From contig CALAHN010000084.1 in NCBI GenBank assembly GCA_937891825.1, forward strand, positions 1 through 61,796: a stretch of DNA of 61,796 bases, written 5' to 3'. This document shows, one piece after another, positions 17,270-26,887 of the stretch. The translations under genes were made by a program, and so were the position numbers. The stretch's first letter is position 1. Each line of letters begins with the position of its first letter. Below the pieces are notes generated by a model that saw nothing but the letters and a program-made list of their open reading frames with translations, was not told the origin of the DNA and ran no database searches. This DNA is from an uncultured Alphaproteobacteria bacterium (lineage in GTDB: Bacteria > Pseudomonadota > Alphaproteobacteria > Bin95).

Positions 17270-18106
17270 ATGCCGTGCATTCTGACCCCGGACCAGATCG
17301 CCCAGTTCGAACGCGACGGCTACTTCATCGCCCGCGGCGTGTTCGACAAGTCGGAGACGCAGCTTCTGACCGAAGCCATGGCGTCCGACCCGCAGATCAG
17401 GGATCACATTCTGGTGCGGGAGGACGGGGCCGGCGGCGGCACGCGCATCGCCCTCTGGAACCGGGCGGGCGACAGCGTCTACGGCCTGATGGCCCGCACC
17501 GAGCGCATGGTCGATACGGCGGAGGCGCTGCTCGGCGGGCCGGTTTATCACTACCAGTCGAAGTTGACCGCCAAGGAAGCGCGCACCGGCGGGGCCTGGG
17601 AATGGCACCAGGATTATGGCTACTGGTACTATAACGGCTGTCTGTTCCCGCAATTGGTCAGTTGCATGGTCGCGCTCGACCGGGCGGACCGGGAAAACGG
17701 CTGCCTGCAGTTCATCAAGGGCTCCCACCTGATGGGCCGGGCCGACCACGTCAAGCTGACCAAGGCGCAGAACGAGATCGACCCCAAGGTGGTCGCGGCC
17801 GCCCAGGCGCGCCTTGAAACGGTCTATGCCGAGGCTGACCCCGGCGACGTCGTGTTCTTTCACTGCAACCTGTTCCACCGCTCGGACCAGAATCGTTCGG
17901 ACAAGCGGCGCTGGACGTTGATCGTCTGCTACAACCGAGTCGATAACGACACCTATACCCGTGAGGACGATCGCTTTTTCGTGCCGCTGGAGAAGGTCGA
18001 GGACGGGGCCTTGAAAGCCGCGGGCCTGAAGCTCGCGGGCGCGGAAAACGCCGAGCATTTCGCCTCCAAGCCATTTGTGCCGGCGGTGCGGGCGGCTGGC
18101 GAATAA
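17270..18106 (+). CDS. Phytanoyl-CoA dioxygenase family protein
   Basis: A 278-residue Fe(II)/2-oxoglutarate-dependent hydroxylase. The facial triad is visible: His113 and Asp115 in EWHQDYG, and the distal His203 in NLFHRSDQNRS, with a following Arg/Lys cluster (DKRRW) for 2-oxoglutarate binding. The N-terminus MPCILTPDQIAQFERDGYF is typical of the family. The ATG at 17270 has a GGGAGG ribosome site; upstream in-frame ATGs at 17201 and 17258 lack one. It is divergent from the M81 gene across a 146-base gap in which I see no clear promoter. Family members hydroxylate fatty acyl-CoAs, ectoine and natural products; the substrate here is open. Confidence 0.9.
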   Translation: MPCILTPDQIAQFERDGYFIARGVFDKSETQLLTEAMASDPQIRDHILVREDGAGGGTRIALWNRAGDSVYGLMARTERMVDTAEALLGGPVYHYQSKLTAKEARTGGAWEWHQDYGYWYYNGCLFPQLVSCMVALDRADRENGCLQFIKGSHLMGRADHVKLTKAQNEIDPKVVAAAQARLETVYAEADPGDVVFFHCNLFHRSDQNRSDKRRWTLIVCYNRVDNDTYTREDDRFFVPLEKVEDGALKAAGLKLAGAENAEHFASKPFVPAVRAAGE

Positions 18107-18169
18107 CCGGCGGCCGCCGTTCGCCTGAACGCGACCTGAACCTGCCCTCCCGAGAACGGATGCTCCTTC

Positions 18170-19009
18170 ATGCCCGAACCGCTGCGCCTGGCGCTCGTCG
18201 CCGACATTCACCACGGCGAGGACAAGTTGACGAAGCGCGGCGGGGCGGCGCTTGGGCTGCTTGACCGCTTTCTGGCATTCGCCGGGGATTGGGGCGCCGA
18301 CATGATCGTCGATCTGGGCGACCGCATCTCCGACAAGGACGCGGCGACCGACGCGCGCTTGCTGGCCGATGTCGCGGCCGTGTTCACGGGCCTCAACACG
18401 CCGCACGCCCATTTGAACGGCAATCACGATGTGGCGTTTCTCGGCCAGGAAGCGAACGCCCGGGCGCTGGGCGAGGCGCTGGGCGGCCGTGTCGTCATCC
18501 TGAAGGGCTGGCGTCTGATCTTCTGGCAGGCGGACTCCCATATTCCGTTCCCGGAGACCTTCCGGATCGGGCAGGCGGACCTGGACTGGTTGGAGGCGAC
18601 GCTGCAGGCAAGCGATCTGCCGACGGTCATCTTCACCCATGTGCCGCTTGGCGGCGGGTCGATGACGGGGAACATGTGGTTCCAGAACAATCCCGAGTTC
18701 GCCGGATATCCGAACGCCGATGCGGCGCGCGCCCTCATTCAGGCCCATGGCCGCGTCGTGCTCTGCGTCTCCGGCCATGTGCACTGGAATTCTCTGAACC
18801 GGATCGACGCAATTCCCTACATCACCATCCAGTCCCTCACCGAAGGCTTCGCGACCGGCGGCGAGGCCGCGGAAGCCTGGGCGACGCTGGAGCTGGACGA
18901 GACGATCCGCTGGCGGACCCATGGCCGCGATCCGATCGAAATGGTCCTGCCGCTGCGCCAGCCCGGCGAGCATTGGTCGCCGCCCCTGAGGCCGTTCCGG
19001 CGCGCCTAG
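18170..19009 (+). CDS. Metallophosphoesterase (calcineurin-like)
   Basis: A 279-residue protein with the complete binuclear metal site: ADIHHG (Asp12, His14), DLGDRISD (Asp51), GNHD (Asn85, His86), FTHVPL and SGHVHWNS. No signal peptide, so probably cytoplasmic. The fold hydrolyses phosphomonoesters or diesters including cyclic nucleotides and phospholipid-derived diesters; nothing in the sequence selects among these. It follows the dioxygenase by 63 bases and precedes the flavin monooxygenase by 118 bases on the same strand, so a shared transcript is plausible. Confidence 0.88.
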   Translation: MPEPLRLALVADIHHGEDKLTKRGGAALGLLDRFLAFAGDWGADMIVDLGDRISDKDAATDARLLADVAAVFTGLNTPHAHLNGNHDVAFLGQEANARALGEALGGRVVILKGWRLIFWQADSHIPFPETFRIGQADLDWLEATLQASDLPTVIFTHVPLGGGSMTGNMWFQNNPEFAGYPNADAARALIQAHGRVVLCVSGHVHWNSLNRIDAIPYITIQSLTEGFATGGEAAEAWATLELDETIRWRTHGRDPIEMVLPLRQPGEHWSPPLRPFRRA

Positions 19010-19127
19010 GCGCCAAGGATTGATGGGCCGGCAGTCGCGCGGTCTTGCGCCAGCGACATCCTGCGCCGTTTTCCGTCAGGCGGAATGGGGCCTATGCTGC
19101 CGCAGCACGGGAAGAAGGACTGAGCCC

Positions 19128-20804
19128 ATGAGCATGCCATCCGACAGCCATTTTGAGGTCATCGTGATCGGCGCGGGCGTCGCCGGCATCTATCAGATCA
19201 AGCGGCTCGCCGACCTCGGCGTTCACGCGACGGTCCTGGAAGCGGCGCCGGACCTTGGCGGCACCTGGTACAACAACCGCTATCCGGGCGCGCGCTTCGA
19301 TTCCGAAAGCTACACCTACGGCTATTCCTTCTCGAAGGAAGTGCTGGAGGAGTGGCACTGGCTCGAGAAATACTCGCCGCAGCCCGAGAACCTGAAATAT
19401 CTGAACTTCGTCGCCGAGAAGTTCGACCTGCGCCGGCATATGCAGTTCAACTGCCGGGTCGAAGCCGCGCATTTCGATGAAGCGAACGTACAGTGGCGGC
19501 TCACGGTTTCCGACGGTCGGCGCTTGTCCTGCCGGTTCCTGATTATGGCGGTCGGCCTGCTTTCGATGCCGACGCTGCCCAGGCTTGAAGGGATGGCGCG
19601 CTTCAAGGGCCGGTCGTTCCATACCTTCGATTGGCCGCACGAACCGGTCGATCTTCGGGGCAAGCGGGTCGCGGTGATCGGAACCGGCGCCACCGGCATT
19701 CAGGTGATCGGCGAGATTCAGGACAAGGTCGGCGATCTCACCATCTTCCAGCGGCGGCCGAACTGGAGCGCGCCGCTCAACAACAGCCGCATTTCGCCGG
19801 AAGACATGGCGGCGATCCGGGCGCGCTATGACGAGATCTTTGCGACCTGCGCCCGCACTCCCGGCGGCTTCGAACATGAGCCCGACCGCAGAGGCTTCAA
19901 CGAAGTCTCGCGGGAGGAGCGGCTGGCGCTCTGGGACCAGCTCTATGACGAGCCTGGCTTCGGCATCTGGCTCCGGAACTTCCGTGAAATCTTCACCGAC
20001 GAGGACGCCAACCAGGAAATCTCCGACTACATCGCCGATCGCATCCGCCGCCGGGTGAAGGACCCGGCCGTCGCCGAGAAACTCATCCCCAGGGACCATG
20101 GCTTCGGGGTGCAGCGGGTGCCGCTGGAGACCAACTATTTCGAGGCCTACAACCGCGACAACGTTCATCTGGTCGACCTTGGCGAGACGCCGCTGGTCCG
20201 CGTGACGGAAACCGGCCTGGAGACCACGGAACGGGCATTCGATTTTGACGTGATCGTCTACGCGACCGGCTTCGACGCGATCACCGGAGCTTATGACCGG
20301 ATCGACATCCGGGGCGTCGGCGGCGAAGAGCTTCGCGACGCCTGGCGCGACAATCCCTCGACATATCTCGGGATCTTCATCCACGGCTTCCCGAACTTGC
20401 TGATGCCGAACGGCCCGCAAAGCGGTTCGGCCTCAACCAACTATCCGCGCGGCATCGAGGTCGGCGTCGATTGGTGCACGGCTTTCCTGGAGCATATGTG
20501 GGCGAACGGCCTGATCCGGGCGGAAGCGAGCAAGGAAGCCGAGGCCGAATGGACGGCCCATGTCCGCATGATGTACGCGCGCATGCTGATGCGAAAGGCG
20601 AAGTCCTGGTTCACCGGCTACAACTCCAATGTCGCCGGCCACGAAGAGGGCACGATCCGCTACTTCGTCTATAACGGCGGCATGCCGAAATATGTGACGA
20701 CGATCAACGCATGCGCGGCGAACGGCTATGAGGGCGTGACGCTTGAAGGCCCGACGCTGGGCGCGCCGCCGGGGGCCGGCGGCGAGGCCCGTCTGACGGG
20801 CTGA
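19128..20804 (+). CDS. Flavin-containing monooxygenase, Baeyer-Villiger type
   Basis: A 558-residue class B monooxygenase. The first Rossmann motif VIGAGVAGIY (about 13-22) binds FAD. GGTWYNNRYPGARFDSES follows, a segment shared by cyclohexanone-type enzymes. The Baeyer-Villiger fingerprint FxGxxxHxxxWP is present as FKGRSFHTFDWP, and the second Rossmann motif AVIGTGATGIQ binds NADPH. Start at ATG 19128 has a GAAGGAC site; the open frame continues 36 codons upstream without family similarity. Such enzymes insert oxygen into ketones to give esters or lactones, and the downstream SGNH esterase would be a logical partner to hydrolyse that product. Confidence 0.92.
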   Translation: MSMPSDSHFEVIVIGAGVAGIYQIKRLADLGVHATVLEAAPDLGGTWYNNRYPGARFDSESYTYGYSFSKEVLEEWHWLEKYSPQPENLKYLNFVAEKFDLRRHMQFNCRVEAAHFDEANVQWRLTVSDGRRLSCRFLIMAVGLLSMPTLPRLEGMARFKGRSFHTFDWPHEPVDLRGKRVAVIGTGATGIQVIGEIQDKVGDLTIFQRRPNWSAPLNNSRISPEDMAAIRARYDEIFATCARTPGGFEHEPDRRGFNEVSREERLALWDQLYDEPGFGIWLRNFREIFTDEDANQEISDYIADRIRRRVKDPAVAEKLIPRDHGFGVQRVPLETNYFEAYNRDNVHLVDLGETPLVRVTETGLETTERAFDFDVIVYATGFDAITGAYDRIDIRGVGGEELRDAWRDNPSTYLGIFIHGFPNLLMPNGPQSGSASTNYPRGIEVGVDWCTAFLEHMWANGLIRAEASKEAEAEWTAHVRMMYARMLMRKAKSWFTGYNSNVAGHEEGTIRYFVYNGGMPKYVTTINACAANGYEGVTLEGPTLGAPPGAGGEARLTG

Positions 20805-20864
20805 AAAACGCGGCGGCCGGGGGGGCGGCCAGTCGCGTCGGAATTCTGAGGGGGGAGCTTGCGG

Positions 20865-22154
20865 ATGGCGGCGGACGGAACGGGCGGCGCGCCCGCGGGC
20901 GAGAAATGGGCGGCCTCCTGGGCGGCCGCGATGCAGGGGCCGGCGCCGGCCGGCGTTCCGGCCGCCTTGCCCGATCAGTCCCTGGCGCTGCCGGGCGACC
21001 GGGCGCGCGACCAGACCTTCCGCCTCATCATCCGCCCCGATCTCTGGGGCCGGACCGGGCGGCTCCGCTTCTCGAACGTCTTCGGCGACCGGCCGCTGCT
21101 GATCGATGACGTCAGCATCGGCTTGCATGCGGGCGGCGGCGCGCTGACGCCCGGCGCCAATGTCGGGGTCGCCTTCAATGGCGCGCCGCAGATCGCAATA
21201 CCGCCCGGCGAATGGCGGCATAGCGATGCCGTATCGCTCGCATTCGCGGCGCATCGCGGCGACGCGGTCTGGCTTGGCCGGAAGCTTGCGGTCAGCTTCC
21301 ATGTGGCGGGCGCTTCCGGGGCGATGACCTGGCATGCGAAGGCCATGACCACCTCCTATATCTCGCCGCCCGGCAGCGGGTCGGTCGGTCGCCGGGAGGA
21401 CGACGCCGCCTTTCCCTACTCCACGACCGGCTGGCATTTCCTCGATGGCTTCGATGTTCTGGCCCCGTCGGCGACCGTCGTTATCGCAGCGCTCGGCGAC
21501 TCGATCACCGACGGCACGTTCTCCACCCTGAACGGCGACGACCGCTGGCCCGACCGCCTGTCCCGCCGCCTGCATGGCGCTTTTGGCGACCGCGCGGCGA
21601 TCGTGAATGTCGGCATTGGCGGCAATCAGGTCGTCGGCCCGAAAACCTACGATCCGGCCGCGCCGTTCAACGGCGGGCCAAGCGCAGTCTCCCGGATCGA
21701 GCGGGATATCCTGAGCCGCGCCGGGTTGACCCACGTCATCTGGGTCGAGGGCGTCAACGATTTCGGCCAGGCGTTCGCGCCGGAAGGCACGGCGTCGACG
21801 GCAGCGGCCGCGGTGATCGAAGGGTTCCGGCACGGCGTGGCGGCGATGCGCGCTCATGGCCTGAAGGTGATCGGCGGGACATTGCCCCCCAGCCTGAACG
21901 CTGCCCGGCCGGCCTATGGCAACCTGGAAACCGACGCCCGACGACGCACGGTCAACGCCTTCATCCGCACATCCGGCCTGTTCGATGGCGTCGTTGATTT
22001 CGAGGCCGCGACGCTGGACCCGGCGACAGGCGCGATCAAGGCCGAGTATCAGCCCGACAGCACGCTCGGCGGACCGCCGGACGGGCTGCATCCGAACCGG
22101 GCCGGCTATCTGGCGATGGGGGACGCGGTCGATCTGGCGCTGTTCGGGCTGTAG
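20865..22154 (+). CDS. SGNH/GDSL hydrolase
   Basis: A 429-residue esterase-type hydrolase. Block I is GDSITDGT with the nucleophile Ser213. The Gly of block II is in VGIGGNQV, the Asn of block III in EGVNDFG, and block V is DGLHPN with Asp406 and His409, so the catalytic set is intact. About 200 residues precede block I and form a beta-rich domain seen in related secreted lipases, but no signal peptide is apparent (Ala/Gly-rich start). The start ATG at 20865 follows a GGGGGGAG site. It lies 60 bases downstream of the Baeyer-Villiger-type monooxygenase. Substrate not predictable. Confidence 0.9.
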   Translation: MAADGTGGAPAGEKWAASWAAAMQGPAPAGVPAALPDQSLALPGDRARDQTFRLIIRPDLWGRTGRLRFSNVFGDRPLLIDDVSIGLHAGGGALTPGANVGVAFNGAPQIAIPPGEWRHSDAVSLAFAAHRGDAVWLGRKLAVSFHVAGASGAMTWHAKAMTTSYISPPGSGSVGRREDDAAFPYSTTGWHFLDGFDVLAPSATVVIAALGDSITDGTFSTLNGDDRWPDRLSRRLHGAFGDRAAIVNVGIGGNQVVGPKTYDPAAPFNGGPSAVSRIERDILSRAGLTHVIWVEGVNDFGQAFAPEGTASTAAAAVIEGFRHGVAAMRAHGLKVIGGTLPPSLNAARPAYGNLETDARRRTVNAFIRTSGLFDGVVDFEAATLDPATGAIKAEYQPDSTLGGPPDGLHPNRAGYLAMGDAVDLALFGL

Positions 22155-22198
22155 ATCAACAGGTTAGAGCATCGATTGCGCGGCCGTCGTGAGGGTCG

Positions 22199-22666
22199 TC
22201 AATCGGCCATGCGCTTCGAAAAATCCCAGGACGTCAGGCGGTTGGGACGGATGCGAATTGCGATCTCGTTCGGGCTCGCCGCGAGCAGGCGCGCCTGGAA
22301 GCGTTCGCCGCGACCGGCCATATAGCGCGCAAGCAGACGCTTCAGAACAGGCAGGCCGTCGGGCAGTATCTCCGCCAGCCCGCGTCCGCGCACGCCTTTG
22401 TAGGGCGGGCTCTCGATGGAAATTTCGAACGTGGCGCGCGGGTCCTTTCGCAGCGCCCGAACGATGGCCGCATCCGGCTTGGCGGCGGCCCAGAGGGCGC
22501 CCTCCGTCCACTCGAACCAGAGCGGCGTCAGGATCGGGAAGCCGGATGCGCCGTTGGCGGCGACGCGCATCGGCGTCGCAGTCGCCGCCAGGAAGCGCGT
22601 CGCTTCGTCAGCCGTCCAGGCGCCGTCGAAGGCGGTTTCCGGGATGGGAGTAGGGGCGTGCGCCAT
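22199..22666 (-). CDS. Pyridoxamine 5'-phosphate oxidase-like flavin/F420-binding protein
   Basis: A 155-residue split-barrel protein. Residues about 18-110 match the PNPOx-like domain: a helix (TADEATRFLAAT), then strands with RVAANGASGFPILTPLWFEW, ALWAAAKPDA and RKDPRATFEISIE. PPYKGVRGRGLAEI is the conserved turn near the flavin. These proteins bind FMN, F420 or haem-like cofactors and reduce small molecules, but many are uncharacterised; true PdxH features are missing and the protein is too short. It lies alone between the SGNH hydrolase (convergent) and ureG, 62 bases downstream of the urease operon end. Confidence 0.8.
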   Translation of the reverse strand: MAHAPTPIPETAFDGAWTADEATRFLAATATPMRVAANGASGFPILTPLWFEWTEGALWAAAKPDAAIVRALRKDPRATFEISIESPPYKGVRGRGLAEILPDGLPVLKRLLARYMAGRGERFQARLLAASPNEIAIRIRPNRLTSWDFSKRMAD

Positions 22667-22728
22667 GGGCGAGGTCTCGGATGCAGCGTGATGCGGCCCC
22701 GTGAATTACCACAGGCGCATCGATGCTG

Positions 22729-23367
22729 TCAGGCGGGCATTCGCGACGGCGCGCTCAAGCCGCCGCTGGTCTTGATGAAGTCGATCACCACCTGCAGGCC
22801 GTCGCCGGTTTTCAGGTTGGTGAAGACGAACGGGCGGTCGTTGCGCATCCGGATCGTATCGGCGCGCATGATGTCGAGATTGGCGCCGACCATGGGCGCC
22901 AGATCGGTCTTGTTGATGACCAGAAGGTCCGAGCGCGTGATGCCCGGCCCGCCTTTCCGGGGGATTTTCTCGCCGGCCGCGACGTCGATGACATAGATCG
23001 TCAGGTCCGCCAGTTCCGGGCTGAAGGTGGCGGCCAGATTATCGCCGCCGGACTCGATCAGGCAGAGTTCCGCCTTCGGAAACTTCGCCCGCATGTCGGC
23101 GATGGCGGTCAGGTTGATCGAAGCGTCCTCGCGGATCGCGGTATGGGGGCAACCGCCGGTCTCGACGCCTTCGATCCGCTCGGCCGGCAGGGCGCCGGAC
23201 CGGGTCAGGATCATTTGATCTTCCTTGGTGTAGATGTCGTTGGTGATGACGAACAGATCGTAGTCATCGCGCATGCCCTTGCAGAGCGCCTCGCAAAGCG
23301 CGGTCTTGCCGGAGCCGACCGGACCGCCGATGCCGACCCGGAGCGGGCCATTGGGCGAAATCGTCAT
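22729..23367 (-). CDS. ureG: Urease accessory GTPase UreG
   Basis: SIMIBI-class GTPase that powers nickel delivery to apo-urease. The 212-residue protein has the P-loop GPVGSGKT at 15-22, the CPHTAIRED nickel-binding CPH motif, ESGGDNL, and the guanine-specificity motif NKTD. The start at 23367 overlaps the ureF stop by four bases. The open frame extends upstream into ureF but UreG family proteins begin at this point. It is the last gene of the urt-ure block and works with UreE, UreF and UreD in the cytoplasm. Confidence 0.97.
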   Translation of the reverse strand: MTISPNGPLRVGIGGPVGSGKTALCEALCKGMRDDYDLFVITNDIYTKEDQMILTRSGALPAERIEGVETGGCPHTAIREDASINLTAIADMRAKFPKAELCLIESGGDNLAATFSPELADLTIYVIDVAAGEKIPRKGGPGITRSDLLVINKTDLAPMVGANLDIMRADTIRMRNDRPFVFTNLKTGDGLQVVIDFIKTSGGLSAPSRMPA

Positions 23368-24041
23368 GAGCGGAATATCCTCGTGTACTGGGTTTCGTGG
23401 CGCATGGAATAGATCTCGTGGGCGGGCGTCGCGGTCCAAAGCGCGTCGGGCGTCGTGGCCGCCGCAATCCTGGCGGCTTCGGCGACGACGGGCTCGAGCC
23501 CCGCAATGGCGCGCTGGCCGTCGGTCTGGCCAAGCGGCACGAGGCGGACGCCGGCGGAAATGACGTTCGCCGCGAAGGCTTGGAGGAATAAAGGCAACGC
23601 CAGATCGAGCGGCGCGCCATGGGCGGCCGCGACCGCGCCCGCCGCGACCGAGATGACCGGCCGCGCCGAGAGCGCCGCCGCCAGCGCATCCAGGCGCGCA
23701 TCCGGCCATGCGGCGCGGGCGGTGCTAAGAAAGGCGTCGCCCTGGTGGCGGGCTTCGGTCATGAGTTCGGCGGTCGGGATCCAGGCGGCGGCCTCGTCGG
23801 CAAGTGCGGCGACGGCGCCGACGTCCGGCATGGCGCGCCATGCAGCCGCGAAGAAAGCCCCGTCCGTCCGCCCCGAACCGGCGGTGAGCAGATGCTCGAC
23901 CCAGGCGGCAAGCGTCGCCCGGTCATGCACAGCGCCCGCCTCGATCGCGGTCTCCAGGCCATGGCTGTAGGAGAAAGCGCCGATCGGAAAGGCCGGCGAG
24001 AACCATGACTGCAGCCGAAGGATGGTCGCGACCTCAGTCAT
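23364..24041 (-). CDS. ureF: Urease accessory protein UreF
   Basis: A 225-residue all-helical chaperone that bridges UreD-bound apo-urease and Ure[24 protein letters not shown] near the N-terminus (residues 9-30) is the family signature. The C-terminus contains the [16 protein letters not shown] segment that contacts UreG. The ATG at 24041 is chosen because the signature starts there; the upstream part of the open frame is a Thr/Met-rich reading of the ureE histidine tail in another frame. It overlaps ureE by eight bases and ureG by four. Confidence 0.95.
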   Translation of the reverse strand: MTEVATILRLQSWFSPAFPIGAFSYSHGLETAIEAGAVHDRATLAAWVEHLLTAGSGRTDGAFFAAAWRAMPDVGAVAALADEAAAWIPTAELMTEARHQGDAFLSTARAAWPDARLDALAAALSARPVISVAAGAVAAAHGAPLDLALPLFLQAFAANVISAGVRLVPLGQTDGQRAIAGLEPVVAEAARIAAATTPDALWTATPAHEIYSMRHETQYTRIFRS

Positions 24042-24549
24042 GGGTATGGCTGTGGGGGTGGTCATGGTCGTGAGGATGGTCGTGGTCATGTGCGTGGTCA
24101 TGACCGTGGCCGTGATAGGCGCCGCCTTCCGGCTGGAACGGCGCTTCGACCGGCTCGGCATGGCCGCCGAGGCCGCGGGCCATGTCCGCGAGGACGTGAT
24201 CGTGGCGGATCAGAATGCGGTCCGCCTGAATCTCCGCCGGCGTGTGGCGATTGCCGAGATGCCAGGCCAGCTTCATCAGGAGATGGCGGGTGGGGGCGGT
24301 GACGGCGATCAACGGCTCCGGCTTCGCGCGGATGCGAAACCAGCGGCCGTCCTCGGCCTGGAGCCCGTCGCCGTCCGCCATCGCGATCGCCTGGCCGAGA
24401 TCGAGCAGGACAGCGTCGCCGTTGCTGGCCTCGAGGCGAATGCGACGCCGGTGCCGCGCATCGAAATCGAGCGCGATTTCAGGCGTATCCGGGAGGGCCG
24501 GCCAGGCCCCTGCGGGCGCATGATGTGTGGCGCGGATCATGTGGCTCAA
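24034..24549 (-). CDS. ureE: Urease accessory nickel metallochaperone UreE
   Basis: A 171-residue nickel carrier that hands metal to UreG. The peptide-binding and Ni-binding domains fill about residues 1-140 ([14 protein letters not shown] is the conserved core histidine motif). The last 26 residues form a tail in which 13 residues, every second one, are histidine, alternating mostly with Asp, Gly and Pro. This is a strong nickel-storage tail like that of Klebsiella UreE but more regular. Translation is coupled on both sides: four-base overlap with ureC and eight-base overlap with ureF. Confidence 0.95.
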   Translation of the reverse strand: MSHMIRATHHAPAGAWPALPDTPEIALDFDARHRRRIRLEASNGDAVLLDLGQAIAMADGDGLQAEDGRWFRIRAKPEPLIAVTAPTRHLLMKLAWHLGNRHTPAEIQADRILIRHDHVLADMARGLGGHAEPVEAPFQPEGGAYHGHGHDHAHDHDHPHDHDHPHSHTHD

Positions 24550-26243
24550 AACAGGAAATAGCGCTGGGCCATGCTGACGACCTCGGCCGGCTCGCAGGTC
24601 AGCAGCGCGCCATCCGCGCGGACTTCGTAGGTTTCCGGATTGACCTCGATTTTCGGCGTCAGGTCGTTCAGATGCATCGAAGCTTTCGTGATCGTGCGCA
24701 CGCCCTTGATCGGGACCAGGGTCTTGTCGACCTCAAGCCCCGCATCCATGCCGGCCTGGCTGACAAAGGTGACAGAGGTCTTCGCGAGCGCCTTGCCGAA
24801 AGCGCCGAACATCGGCCGGAAATATTCCGGCTGCGGCGTCGGGATCGAGGCGTTGGGATCGCCCATGACGGCGGCCGCGATCATGCCGCCCTTGATGACA
24901 AGGTCGGGCTTCACGCCGAAGAAGGCCGGCGTCCAGACGACCAGATCCGCCAGCTTGCCGACTTCGACCGAGCCGATGTGCTCCGCCATGCCGTGGGTGA
25001 TCGCCGGGTTGATCGTGTATTTCGCGATATAGCGCCGGGCGCGCAGATTGTCGTTCTGGCCTTGCTCGCCTTCCAGGCGCCCGAACTGGCGCTTCATCTT
25101 GTCGGCGGTCTGCCAGGTGCGGATCAGCACTTCGCCGACGCGCCCCATGGCCTGACTGTCGGAGGCGATGATCGAGAACGCGCCCATGTCGTGCAGGATA
25201 TCCTCAGCCGCGATAGTCTCCTTGCGGATGCGGCTTTCGGCGAAAGCGACGTCTTCCGGGATTTTCGGGTCCAGGTGATGACAGACCATGAGCATGTCGA
25301 GATGCTCGTCCAGGGTGTTCACCGTGTAGGGCCGCGTTGGATTGGTCGAGGACGGGATGACATTCGGCAGGCCGCACACCTTGATGATGTCCGGCGCGTG
25401 GCCGCCGCCGGCGCCTTCGGTGTGGAAGGCATGGATCGTCCGGCCCTTGAAGGCCGCGACCGTATCCTCGACGAAGCCGCTTTCGTTCAGGGTGTCGGTA
25501 TGGATCATCGTCTGGATGTCCATCTCGTCCGCGACTCCAAGGCAGCAGTCAATGGCGGCGGGCGTCGTGCCCCAGTCCTCATGCAGCTTGAGGGCGCAGG
25601 CGCCGGCGTTCACCTGATCGACCAGGGGCGCAGGCTCGGACGCATTGCCCTTGCCGCTGAAGCCCAGGTTCACCGGGAAGGCGTCGGACGCCTCGATCAT
25701 CTTCCGTATGTGCCATTCGCCGGGCGTGCAGGTCGTGGCGTTGGTGCCGGTCGCGGGGCCCGTGCCGCCGCCAAGCATGGTCGTGACGCCGGAATAGAGC
25801 GCCTCGGTGATCTGCTGGGGGCAGATGAAATGGATGTGGCAGTCGAAACCGCCCGCCGTGACGATCTTGCCCTCGCCGGCAATGGCTTCGGTCGACGGGC
25901 CGATAATGATGTTCACATTATCCTGGACGTCCGGATTGCCCGCCTTGCCGATGGCGACGATGCGTCCGTCGGTGATGCCGATGTCGGCCTTGACGATGCC
26001 CCAGTAGTCCAGAATGACGGCGTTCGTGATGACGGTATCGACCGCGCCGTCGCGCCGGCGCGCCTGGGATTGGCCCATGCCGTCGCGGATGACCTTGCCG
26101 CCGCCGAATTTCACTTCGTCGCCATAGGTCGTGTAGTCTTTTTCGATCTCGATAAAGAGTTCCGTGTCGGCCAGGCGCACCTTGTCGCCGACGGTCGGGC
26201 CGAACATGTCCGCATAGGCCGCGCGGGTAATCTTGCTTGCCAT
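24546..26243 (-). CDS. ureC: Urease alpha subunit
   Basis: Catalytic subunit that hydrolyses urea to ammonia and carbamate at a dinuclear nickel centre. The 565-residue protein keeps every active-site residue: His136 and His138 (CHIHF), the carbamylated Lys219 (ALKLHEDWG), His248 (IHTD), His274 ([11 protein letters not shown]), the flap Cys321 and His322 (MVCHHLDP) and Asp362 (ASDSQAMGR). Length is normal. The start [17 protein letters not shown] at 26243 is the family N-terminus; the open frame reaches 27 codons further up into ureB with no similarity. It is separated from ureB by four bases and overlaps ureE by four. Confidence 0.98.
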   Translation of the reverse strand: MASKITRAAYADMFGPTVGDKVRLADTELFIEIEKDYTTYGDEVKFGGGKVIRDGMGQSQARRRDGAVDTVITNAVILDYWGIVKADIGITDGRIVAIGKAGNPDVQDNVNIIIGPSTEAIAGEGKIVTAGGFDCHIHFICPQQITEALYSGVTTMLGGGTGPATGTNATTCTPGEWHIRKMIEASDAFPVNLGFSGKGNASEPAPLVDQVNAGACALKLHEDWGTTPAAIDCCLGVADEMDIQTMIHTDTLNESGFVEDTVAAFKGRTIHAFHTEGAGGGHAPDIIKVCGLPNVIPSSTNPTRPYTVNTLDEHLDMLMVCHHLDPKIPEDVAFAESRIRKETIAAEDILHDMGAFSIIASDSQAMGRVGEVLIRTWQTADKMKRQFGRLEGEQGQNDNLRARRYIAKYTINPAITHGMAEHIGSVEVGKLADLVVWTPAFFGVKPDLVIKGGMIAAAVMGDPNASIPTPQPEYFRPMFGAFGKALAKTSVTFVSQAGMDAGLEVDKTLVPIKGVRTITKASMHLNDLTPKIEVNPETYEVRADGALLTCEPAEVVSMAQRYFLF

Positions 26244-26247
26244 GATG

Positions 26248-26565
26248 TCAGTCCTTCCGGTCCAGATCGCCCATGATCGCCTGGCGGAAGCCGACGATCC
26301 GCCGCGCGCCGCCATAGGGCACAAGCGTCACGGTGCGCGACTGGCCGGGTTCGAACCGGACGGCGGTCCCGGCTGCGATGTCGAGCCGCATGCCGCGCGC
26401 CGCGGCGCGGTCGAATTCGAGCGCCGGGTTGGTTTCAAAGAAGTGATAATGGCTGCCGACCTGGATCGGCCGGTCGCCGGAATTCGAAACCGTAACCGTC
26501 GCCGTCTGGAGGCCGGCGTTCAACTCGATTTCGCCCTCGGGCGTGATGACTTCGCCTGGGATCAT
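26248..26565 (-). CDS. ureB: Urease beta subunit
   Basis: A 105-residue structural subunit, of normal length for a separate UreB. The start [18 protein letters not shown] and the [14 protein letters not shown] and [17 protein letters not shown] segments are diagnostic. It assembles with UreA and UreC into the (ABC)3 holoenzyme. A ribosome site AGGAGG lies just before the ATG (26570-26575 on the opposite strand), nine bases after ureA. The gene order ureDABC then EFG is a standard alphaproteobacterial arrangement. Confidence 0.97.
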   Translation of the reverse strand: MIPGEVITPEGEIELNAGLQTATVTVSNSGDRPIQVGSHYHFFETNPALEFDRAAARGMRLDIAAGTAVRFEPGQSRTVTLVPYGGARRIVGFRQAIMGDLDRKD

Positions 26566-26574
26566 GGCGGCCTC

Positions 26575-26877
26575 CTAGCGAATGGGGTCGTGGACGGTGA
26601 CGAGCTTCACGCCGTCGGGGAACGTGGCTTCGACCTGGATGTCGTGGATCATCTCGGCGATCCCGTCCATGACCTGATCGCGGCCGATGACATGGGCGCC
26701 GGCTTCCATCAGGTCGGCGACCCGGCGGCCGTCGCGGGCGCCTTCGACGACGAAATCTGTGATGAGGGCGATTGCTTCCGGATGGTTCAGCTTGACGCCC
26801 CGCTCCAACCGGCGGCGGGCGACCATCGCCGCGCAGGCGACCATCAGCTTGTCCCGTTCTCGTTCTGTCAGGCGCAT
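26575..26877 (-). CDS. ureA: Urease gamma subunit
   Basis: A 100-residue structural subunit, exactly the usual length. [27 protein letters not shown] and [21 protein letters not shown] are the conserved UreA sequences, and it ends with VTVHDPIR as expected. The start at 26877 is set by the family N-terminus and by a GAAGGAGA ribosome site just upstream. An open frame continues upstream through ureD in a different frame. Ten bases separate it from the end of ureD. Confidence 0.97.
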   Translation of the reverse strand: MRLTERERDKLMVACAAMVARRRLERGVKLNHPEAIALITDFVVEGARDGRRVADLMEAGAHVIGRDQVMDGIAEMIHDIQVEATFPDGVKLVTVHDPIR

Positions 26878-26887
26878 GGTTTCTCCT

